From contig CADCPV010000105.1 of assembly GCA_902803345.1 (NCBI GenBank), forward strand, positions 1-5,728: a stretch of 5,728 nt of DNA, in the 5' to 3' direction. This document shows positions 1 through 5,728 of the stretch, in pieces (within the stretch, counting starts at the first letter, position 1; each line of letters opens with the position of its first letter). The position numbers and the translations under genes are program-made. This DNA comes from an uncultured Eubacteriales bacterium (GTDB lineage: Bacteria > Bacillota_A > Clostridia > Lachnospirales > Lachnospiraceae). Under the pieces are notes generated by a model that was not told the DNA's origin, ran no database searches, and saw nothing but the letters and a program-made list of their open reading frames with translations.

Positions 1-693
<693 letters not shown>

Positions 694-723
694 TTATTAA
701 TATAAGTTCAAAAGATGATTTCC

Positions 724-740
724 GGAGCGCTTCGCACTCC
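724..740 (-). repeat. small hairpin upstream of groEL RBS, paired through a G-U wobble
   Basis: In the groESL transcript sense the sequence reads GGAGTGC-GAA-GCGCTCC, a 7-bp stem with a 3-nt loop. One of the pairs is U-G in the minus-strand RNA. Read on the plus strand the same position is a C-A mismatch. The pairing therefore favours a structure in the groESL mRNA. The stem overlaps the alternative CAC-loop-GTG hairpin at 735-743, so the two cannot form together. Confidence 0.5.
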
Positions 741-819
741 GTGCTCCCACGCTCCTCCCACATTCCGCACTTTCGTGGAGATAAATCTTCACTTCGTGCT
801 CCATGTGGGGCGGATCAAT

Positions 820-865
820 AAGCCTTTCTTTTACCAGCAAGCAAACTTGCTGTGTAAGAAGGCTT
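820..865 (-). repeat. large two-part hairpin downstream of groES
   Basis: An imperfect inverted repeat starts 12 nt after the groES stop. The outer stem pairs 820-826 and 828-830 with 856-865, with one bulged base at 827. The inner stem pairs AGCAAG (836-841) with CTTGCT (846-851) around a 4-nt loop, and the two stems are joined by a short mismatched region. In the groESL sense it is not followed by a U run (ATTGATCC follows), so it is not a standard intrinsic terminator for this operon. On the other strand four T follow, but no gene there needs one. It may be an mRNA processing or stability element, or a partial attenuator. Confidence 0.7.
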
Positions 866-877
866 TTGACCCTGATA

Positions 878-1236
<359 letters not shown>

Positions 1237-1250
1237 TCCCAACGAAGCAT

Positions 1251-1278
1251 ATCATACCACAGTTCGGAAAAAAGTCAA
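1251..1278 (-). promoter_or_regulatory. groESL promoter (sigma-A type, extended -10)
   Basis: On the minus strand, TTGACT (1273-1278) is the -35 box and TATGAT (1251-1256) is the -10 box, separated by 16 bp. TGG directly precedes the -10 box and gives the TGn extended -10 motif. Transcription should start near 1244, just before CIRCE. Confidence 0.9.
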
Positions 1279-1315
1279 GCGCTTTTTCATATTTCACAGG
1301 AAGTTCAAAGATTAT

Positions 1316-1344
1316 TTGACAATTTGAGTATTCTGTGTTACCTT
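1316..1344 (+). promoter_or_regulatory. probable rho promoter
   Basis: A perfect -35 box TTGACA (1316-1321) is followed after 17 bp by TACCTT (1339-1344), a weak -10 (3 of 6 matches). TGT immediately before it supplies the extended -10 TGn motif. Transcription would start near 1351, leaving a leader of about 80 nt. It faces away from the groESL promoter, and the two -35 boxes are 37 bp apart. Confidence 0.55.
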
Positions 1345-1350
1345 AAAGAA

Positions 1351-1430
1351 GAACCGATCGAACACATGGACTTTTGATCTCTTCGCATTTTCTTCTCTGT
1401 CGAGAGTTTTGATCCCCCTAAGGAGTTAGT
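1351..1430 (+). other. rho 5' leader, pyrimidine-rich, with a direct repeat
   Basis: This untranslated stretch is rich in C and T and poor in G between about 1371 and 1400. TTTTGATC occurs twice (1372-1379 and 1407-1414). A short CTCT/AGAG hairpin (1395-1406) sits just before the second copy. The rho ribosome binding site AAGGAG (1420-1425) lies 5 nt before the ATG, close to the second repeat. The make-up is compatible with Rho binding its own leader, as known for E. coli rho, but nothing proves it here. Confidence 0.35.
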
Positions 1431-2927
1431 ATGAAAGAAAAATTACAGACCCTCCCCGTTTCGGAGCTTCGTGCAATTGCGGCCGAAAAAGGCATTGCGC
1501 AGATCTATTCCCTCCGGAAGGCGGAACTGATTGAGAAACTTGCGGCGCTGTATGAAGCCGAGCAGAATGCAGCGGAAAAGCCTGCTCCTGAGAAGTCTGC
1601 TCCGGAAAAACCTGCGGTGGAAAAACCTGCAGCAGAAAGACCTGCCCCGGAAAAACCGGCCGCGGAAGCCAAACAAGCGCTTCGTGTCCGCCGCCCGGCG
1701 CCCCGTTCCGAAGAATCCCGTCCGCAGCGGCAGGAACAGGAAAAAGAGGCCCGGTCCGACAATAACATGCTTCCGCCGAAGGGACTTCAGGATCTGGACA
1801 GCGGCGAAAAAGCAGCCGGAATCCTGGAGATTCTGCCGGATGGATACGGATTTATCCGATCAAACGGCTATCTCCCCGGAGAGGACGATGTCTATGTCGC
1901 GCCTTCCCAGATCAAGAAATTCAACATCAAAACCGGTGATTTCGTCGCAGGAAGCAAGCGGATCCGGGGTACCACCGAAAAGTTCTCCGCACTTCTTTTT
2001 GTCGAATCCATCAACGGCATGTCGGTATCGAATCATCTCAGGCTTACGGCATTTGAGAAGCTGACGCCGATCTTCCCGCACGAGCGGCTGCATCTGGAAA
2101 CCCAGGGCGGCGAGCTTTCGATGCGGATTGTCGACCTCCTGTCTCCCATCGGCAAGGGCCAGCGCGGCATGATCGTCGCCCAGCCCAAAGTCGGCAAGAC
2201 TACGCTTCTGAAACAGATTGCAAAAGCCATTCTGAAAAACCACCCCGACCTGCATATTATCATTCTGCTGATTGACGAACGACCCGAAGAAGTGACGGAC
2301 ATGCAGGAAACCGTTGTGGGCGACAATGTGGAAATCGTCTACTCGACTTTCGACGAACAGCCCGAACACCACAAGCGGGTTTCGGAAATGGTTATCGAGC
2401 GCGCAAAACGGCTCGTGGAAATGAAAAAGGACGTGATTATCCTGCTGGATTCGATCACGCGCCTGACTCGGGCCTACAACCTGACGGTGACGCCTTCCGG
2501 GCGGACCCTTTCCGGCGGTCTGGATCCGGCGGCGCTCTACATGCCCAAGCGCTTTTTCGGCGCCGCGCGCTGCATGCGGGAAGGCGGATCCCTGACGATC
2601 CTTGCGACTGCGCTTCAGGACACCGGCTCCCGCCTTGACGATGTGGTTTATGAGGAGTTCAAGGGTACCGGCAACATGGAACTCGTGCTGAACCGGAAGC
2701 TTTCCGAGCGCCGGATTTTCCCCGCAATCGATATTCTGAAGTCCTCCACCCGCCGTGACGACCTCCTGCTTACGGAAGCTGAACAGAATGCAGTCGCAAT
2801 CATCCGGAAAGTCACTTCAACTGCCCGCGCCGAAGAAGTCACCGAGCAGATTTTCGACCTCTTTGCTTCGACGAAATCCAACGCCGAGTTCATCGCGAAA
2901 CTCCAGTATGTCAGGTTCGCGTATTAG
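1431..2927 (+). CDS. rho: transcription termination factor Rho
   Basis: Rho is a hexameric RNA-dependent ATPase that loads on nascent RNA and stops transcription. The 498-residue product is longer than E. coli Rho (419). Residues 1-45 form the Rho N-terminal helical domain. Residues 47-122 are a low-complexity linker with six EKPA-type pentapeptides (49-78), then an Arg/Glu/Gln-rich stretch. The cold-shock-like RNA-binding domain follows, with DGYGFIR at 137-143 and DDVYVAPSQI at 152-161. The ATPase core has the Walker A motif AQPKVGKTTL (250-259, K256, T257), LLIDERPEEVTDMQ (279-292) with the catalytic Glu region, and Walker B IILLDSITRL (336-345). It also has the Q loop (353-365), the R loop region TALQDTGSRLDD (393-404) and the likely arginine finger R441 in STRRDDLL. 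No catalytic residue appears lost. The start has AAGGAG 5 nt upstream. The gene stands alone, divergent from groESL and ended by the hairpin at 2953-3001. The stop codon is TAG. Confidence 0.98.
   Translation: MKEKLQTLPVSELRAIAAEKGIAQIYSLRKAELIEKLAALYEAEQNAAEKPAPEKSAPEKPAVEKPAAERPAPEKPAAEAKQALRVRRPAPRSEESRPQRQEQEKEARSDNNMLPPKGLQDLDSGEKAAGILEILPDGYGFIRSNGYLPGEDDVYVAPSQIKKFNIKTGDFVAGSKRIRGTTEKFSALLFVESINGMSVSNHLRLTAFEKLTPIFPHERLHLETQGGELSMRIVDLLSPIGKGQRGMIVAQPKVGKTTLLKQIAKAILKNHPDLHIIILLIDERPEEVTDMQETVVGDNVEIVYSTFDEQPEHHKRVSEMVIERAKRLVEMKKDVIILLDSITRLTRAYNLTVTPSGRTLSGGLDPAALYMPKRFFGAARCMREGGSLTILATALQDTGSRLDDVVYEEFKGTGNMELVLNRKLSERRIFPAIDILKSSTRRDDLLLTEAEQNAVAIIRKVTSTARAEEVTEQIFDLFASTKSNAEFIAKLQYVRFAY
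1575..1664 (+). repeat. 15-bp tandem repeat within rho (EKPA-type pentapeptides)
   Basis: Six consecutive 15-bp units encode EKPAP, EKSAP, EKPAV, EKPAA, ERPAP and EKPAA. The units differ at several third positions (for example cct/ccg for Pro, gct/gcg/gca for Ala), so the array is not freshly expanded. The repeat keeps the frame and lies in the linker between the N-terminal helical domain and the RNA-binding domain, where a change in copy number would be tolerated. Confidence 0.9.
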
Positions 2928-2952
2928 GATTGATTGATCAAAAACTGTCTCG

Positions 2953-3001
2953 AAAAAAAGATCTCCGCAGAAGTCCGAAAACTTCTGCGGAGATCTTTTT
3001 T
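2953..3001. terminator. bidirectional intrinsic terminator between rho and the argS operon
   Basis: A perfect 15-bp G+C-containing stem pairs 2960-2974 with 2981-2995 around a 6-nt loop. It is flanked by seven A on the left and six T on the right, so the paired arms reach about 21 bp. On the plus strand the hairpin ends in a T run and follows the rho stop by 25 bp. On the minus strand it ends in seven T and begins 4 bp after the stop of the small gene at 3006. It therefore serves both convergent transcripts. Confidence 0.95.
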
Positions 3002-3005
3002 CAAC

Positions 3006-3263
3006 TTACTCTCTGGTCCAGTAAGGTTTTTGGTCGGCGTGTGTATAGGAACGAAGCTGGATCGAAAGATCCGCCATCAGGCTGTCGTATTCAGCCTGGA
3101 GCTTCGGGGCATAAACCCCGGCTTCGGTCTTTTGTTCGTAAAGCGTTTTCAGCTTTTTGAAGTCTTCCTGCGCAGCATCCTTGTAATTGTTGGCCATGTT
3201 CATCTGAAGGGAAGCAATCAGATTATCGGTTTCAGCGTCCCTGCGCTTTCTGAAAAGTCCCAT
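3006..3263 (-). CDS. small charged helical protein of unknown function, last gene of the argS operon
   Basis: The 85-residue product is not one I recognise. It starts MGLFRKRRDAE, a short hydrophobic-basic end that could touch a membrane or a nucleic acid. The rest appears mainly helical and highly charged, with Lys- and Glu-rich stretches (residues 28-46 and 54-70). There is no signal peptide, membrane segment or Cys/His metal site, and the C-terminus is polar with aromatic residues (KPYWTRE). The gene is well supported. TAAGGAGG lies 7 nt before the ATG, the gene follows argS by 12 bp, and the shared terminator lies 4 bp after its stop. The argS stop lies inside its ribosome binding site, so translation is probably coupled to argS. 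A role linked to arginyl-tRNA synthetase is possible, but position alone does not show it. Confidence 0.85.
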   Translation of the reverse strand: MGLFRKRRDAETDNLIASLQMNMANNYKDAAQEDFKKLKTLYEQKTEAGVYAPKLQAEYDSLMADLSIQLRSYTHADQKPYWTRE

Positions 3264-3270
3264 ACGTTAT

Positions 3271-3278
3271 CCTCCTTA
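3271..3278 (-). promoter_or_regulatory. ribosome binding site of the small gene, fused to the argS stop codon
   Basis: The sequence TAAGGAGG is a near-ideal anti-16S match. Its first three bases (3276-3278) are the TAA stop codon of argS. A ribosome finishing argS is thus placed on the binding site of the next gene, 7 nt from its ATG. Confidence 0.92.
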
Positions 3279-5039
3279 CATCTTATCCGGCGCCGAGAAG
3301 CCCAAAAGCTCAATACAATCCGACAGCACGCGCTCCGTCAGTGACAGGAGCTCAAGGTAAGCCTGTTTTTTCGCGGGATCCTCTTCCCGGAGGACCGGCG
3401 TATCGTGGTAGAAGCTGTTGAAGACATCCGACAGCTGGTAAATATAGGCACAGATCTTATGCGGCGCCAGTTCCGCCGAAGCCGCAGCCATCATATCCGA
3501 GAATCCGCAGAGCGCAAGAAGCAGGGCTTTCAGATTGCCGGAAGCATCTGAAAAGGCCGTAAAATCAGGTCCTTCGGAAAGGTTTGCCTCCGCTTTCCTC
3601 AGGATCGAGCGGATCCGGACGATTGTGTACAGGATATACGGCCCGGTATTTCCCTCAAAGGAGGCAAAGCGATCGATATCGAAATTGTAGTCTTTCGCGG
3701 CCTGGTTCGAAAGGTCGCCGTATTTGATTGCCGAAAGCCCGACCTGGCGGACGGTTTCTTCCGAAAGCTCCTCGTCCTGGTAGCGTTCGCGCATTTTCTC
3801 CCGGACCGCGTCGTAAATCTCCTGAAGCAGGTACTCAAGCCGCATCACGCCGCCGGTACGGGTCTTGAAGGGCTTTCCGTCCTTTCCGTTCATCGTGCCG
3901 TAGCCGATGTGGACAAGTTCTGTCTCCGGCTTCACAATCCCGGCTTTTTTCGCTACGCGGAAAACCTGTGTAAAATGCAGCTCCTGCCGTTTGTCGGTCA
4001 CATAAATCACTTCGTCGGGATCATAATCCCGCATCCGCATGATCAGCGTACCGAGGTCTGTCGTCTGGTACAGCGCGGCGCCGTCGGATTTCAGGATGAT
4101 GCAGGGCGGAACTTCACGTTTGTCGCTTTCCTCTTTCACATCCACAATCAGCGCACCCTGGGAAAGGTATGCCAGGCCTTTTTCCTTCACTATCGAAACT
4201 ACTTCCGGCACATAAGGTGCGGCGTCCGATTCGCCTTTCCAGAGGTCAAAATGCACATCCAGCTCGTCGTAAATCTTCCGCTCATCTTCGACGCTCAGTT
4301 TCATAATGTGCTTCCACAGCGCGATCGTCGCCGGATCCTCATGCTGCAGCATAAAGGTCCGCTGGTGCGCACGTGAAAGGAACTCTTCGTCTTCTTTACT
4401 GCGCGCAGAAGCCGCCGGATAGATTTCCTCCAGCTCGGAAAGCGTGAAAGGCGGATCTTCGGGGTATTCTCCTGTGAATCCGGAGTCGAAGTACGGCAGC
4501 TCCGGCCGGCGGTCCTTCAGTTCCTCAATAATCAGCCCGAACTGAAGTCCCCAGTCACCGAGATGGATATCCCCGATTACCGTATGTCCCATATACTGCA
4601 GGATACGCTTGACGGATTCGCCGATAATCGCGGTCCGAAGATGCCCGATATGAAGGGGCTTTGCGACATTCGGCCCGCCGTAATCGATGATGATGGTCTT
4701 CGGCGCCGGCTTTTCGATTCCGAAGCGTCCAGAGACTGCCATAGAGGCCGAAAAAGCCCCTAAAAAGGCCGGTGACAGGGTCAGGTTGATAAATCCCGGG
4801 CGCACGGCGGAAACCTCGGAAAAGGCCGGATTTTCGCCTAATTCAGACGCAACCTTTTCGGCGATCATGATCGGCGCGCAGTGATATTCCTTTGCGGCCG
4901 CCATCGCGCCGTTGCACTGGTATTCACAGAGATCCGGGCGGTTCGAAACCGTCACGGTCCCGTATTTCGGATCATAGCCCGCGGCGGAGAAAGCCGTCCC
5001 GAGCATCTGATTCAGTTCGGAAAGAAAAGATAAAGACAT
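3276..5039 (-). CDS. argS: arginyl-tRNA synthetase (class I)
   Basis: ArgS charges tRNA-Arg with arginine using ATP in the cytoplasm; it is a class I enzyme that needs the tRNA for amino acid activation. The product is 587 residues, a normal length. Residues 1-100 form the N-terminal additional domain that contacts the tRNA D-loop, with the family feature RPGFINLTLS (80-89). The Rossmann catalytic core starts near 115, with IDYGGPNVAKPLHIGHLRT (118-136) carrying the HIGH motif at 130-133. The KMSKS position has the degenerate form common in this family: NGKDGKPFKTRTGG (384-397). YGDLSNQAAKDYNFD (440-454) and EGNTGPYILYT (462-472) open the helical C-terminal anticodon-binding domain, which ends in the usual LLGFSAPDKM. 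GAGGG (5045-5049) lies 5 nt before the ATG. The gene follows trkH by 14 bp and precedes the small gene by 12 bp. No T-box can be looked for, since the operon promoter lies outside the window. Confidence 0.99.
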   Translation of the reverse strand: MSLSFLSELNQMLGTAFSAAGYDPKYGTVTVSNRPDLCEYQCNGAMAAAKEYHCAPIMIAEKVASELGENPAFSEVSAVRPGFINLTLSPAFLGAFSASMAVSGRFGIEKPAPKTIIIDYGGPNVAKPLHIGHLRTAIIGESVKRILQYMGHTVIGDIHLGDWGLQFGLIIEELKDRRPELPYFDSGFTGEYPEDPPFTLSELEEIYPAASARSKEDEEFLSRAHQRTFMLQHEDPATIALWKHIMKLSVEDERKIYDELDVHFDLWKGESDAAPYVPEVVSIVKEKGLAYLSQGALIVDVKEESDKREVPPCIILKSDGAALYQTTDLGTLIMRMRDYDPDEVIYVTDKRQELHFTQVFRVAKKAGIVKPETELVHIGYGTMNGKDGKPFKTRTGGVMRLEYLLQEIYDAVREKMRERYQDEELSEETVRQVGLSAIKYGDLSNQAAKDYNFDIDRFASFEGNTGPYILYTIVRIRSILRKAEANLSEGPDFTAFSDASGNLKALLLALCGFSDMMAAASAELAPHKICAYIYQLSDVFNSFYHDTPVLREEDPAKKQAYLELLSLTERVLSDCIELLGFSAPDKM

Positions 5040-5053
5040 AGTAACCCTCAGAT

Positions 5054-5728
5054 TTAATAATGCTTTGTCCAGGTTTTCGGATAAAAGAGCATCAGCATCG
5101 GCAGAAGCTCGAGGCGTCCGGCAAGCATGCAGAATGTCAGGACAAGCTTCGAAAGCGGTGAATAAATGCTGTAGTTCTGCGTCGCGCCGACCATCGAAAG
5201 ACCGGGACCGATATTATTCAGTGTTGCAGTGACCGCGGTGAAATTCGTCGTAAAATCGTAGCCGTCGATTGAGACGAGCAGGAAGGCACAGACGAAAATG
5301 AGGACATAGATCATCAGGTAGTTGCTGGCCGAACGGAGCACCGAATGCTCCACGACCTTACCCTCCTGCTTGATCGGACGCACGGACTGCGGATGGATCA
5401 GCATGTGCATTTCCTTTCTGGCCTCTTTGAAAAGAAGCATCAGTCTGGAAACCTTGAGGCCGCCGCCCGTAGAGCCTGCGCAGGCGCCTGTAAACATCAG
5501 AAGCACCATCATCAGCCGTGTCAGCTCCGGCCATTTATCAAAGTCCACCGTTGAGAAACCGGTCGTACTCATCAGGGAGCCGATCGTGAAAGCCGAATGA
5601 TGCAGGCTGTATACGAAACCTTCCGCCCGGTAATTATAATGCCAGTTCACCAGCGTTACGATAACGATGTTGATCAGGATGATGGACACATAGACGCGGA
5701 TCTCTTCCATTTTCAGCGCGTCTTTGAA
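5054..5728 (-). CDS. trkH: TrkH-family potassium uptake protein, C-terminal part, cut by window edge
   Basis: TrkH/KtrB-type proteins are membrane channels for K+ that work with a cytoplasmic nucleotide-binding partner (TrkA or KtrA). The last 224 residues are visible, out of about 450-490 in the family; the frame stays open to the right edge, so the first internal ATG (5708-5710) is not the real start. In visible numbering, membrane segments lie near 10-30, 69-86, 136-153 and 191-215. The third pore loop is SLMSTTGFSTVDFDKW (51-66), with the filter glycine at G57. The fourth is TATLNNIGPG (167-176), with G174. GACAGSTGGGLKVSRL (81-96) and MLAGRLELLPMLML (201-214) are hallmark TrkH stretches. 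TrkH rather than KtrB is judged from this style, not proven. It is cotranscribed with argS, 14 bp downstream. A trkA gene may lie upstream, outside the window. Confidence 0.95.
   Translation of the reverse strand, partial: FKDALKMEEIRVYVSIILINIVIVTLVNWHYNYRAEGFVYSLHHSAFTIGSLMSTTGFSTVDFDKWPELTRLMMVLLMFTGACAGSTGGGLKVSRLMLLFKEARKEMHMLIHPQSVRPIKQEGKVVEHSVLRSASNYLMIYVLIFVCAFLLVSIDGYDFTTNFTAVTATLNNIGPGLSMVGATQNYSIYSPLSKLVLTFCMLAGRLELLPMLMLFYPKTWTKHY

Noticed and set aside
697..804. 35-codon ORF on the minus strand within the groES-groEL spacer, starting at the ATG at 802-804
   Set aside because: There is no ribosome binding site before the ATG, the composition follows the inverted repeats, and the product has no recognisable pattern.
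1443..1768. ORFs on the minus strand opposite the rho repeat (Ser/Gly/Phe- or Arg-rich products)
   Set aside because: They are mirror products of the EKPA-coding repeat and lack ribosome binding sites. The rho frame is clearly the real one.
2930..3344. Plus-strand ORFs of 76 and 136 codons downstream of rho
   Set aside because: They begin within the terminator region and run opposite the small gene and the 3' end of argS. They have no ribosome binding site or familiar sequence.

Overview
The window looks like ordinary chromosome from a Gram-positive bacterium of the Bacillota, most likely a member of the Clostridia with moderate G+C. Strong AGGAGG-type Shine-Dalgarno sites precede most genes, a CIRCE operator controls groESL, and the GroES, GroEL, Rho, ArgS and TrkH sequences all have a firmicute character. 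The lineage is an inference from motifs and gene style; no database search was possible.

Left part (1-1280, minus strand): the heat-shock chaperonin operon groES-groEL, read right to left. A sigma-A-type promoter with an extended -10 (1251-1278) is followed directly by a CIRCE operator (1210-1236), the target of the HrcA repressor. GroES is complete (94 aa). GroEL is cut by the window edge after its first 226 residues. The two genes are separated by 199 bp, a long spacer full of inverted repeats.

Middle (1316-3001, plus strand): rho, the transcription termination factor, is divergent from groESL and has its own probable promoter and a leader of about 80 nt. Its 498-residue product has all core ATPase and RNA-binding motifs, plus a low-complexity insertion made of six EKPA-type pentapeptides. 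These are encoded by a 15-bp tandem repeat. A strong, near-symmetric hairpin flanked by A and T runs ends rho and also the convergent operon on the other strand.

Right part (3006-5728, minus strand): a tightly packed operon, trkH (3' part only), argS and an 85-codon gene of unknown function, with gaps of 14 and 12 bp. The argS stop codon supplies the first three bases of the Shine-Dalgarno sequence of the last gene, which suggests translational coupling. The operon joins a potassium transporter subunit, arginyl-tRNA synthetase and a small charged helical protein.

I do not see a mobile element, CRISPR array, RNA gene, defence system or other clearly novel multi-gene system. The points most worth following are the structured groES-groEL spacer, the repeat-bearing Rho linker, and the unknown small protein coupled to argS.
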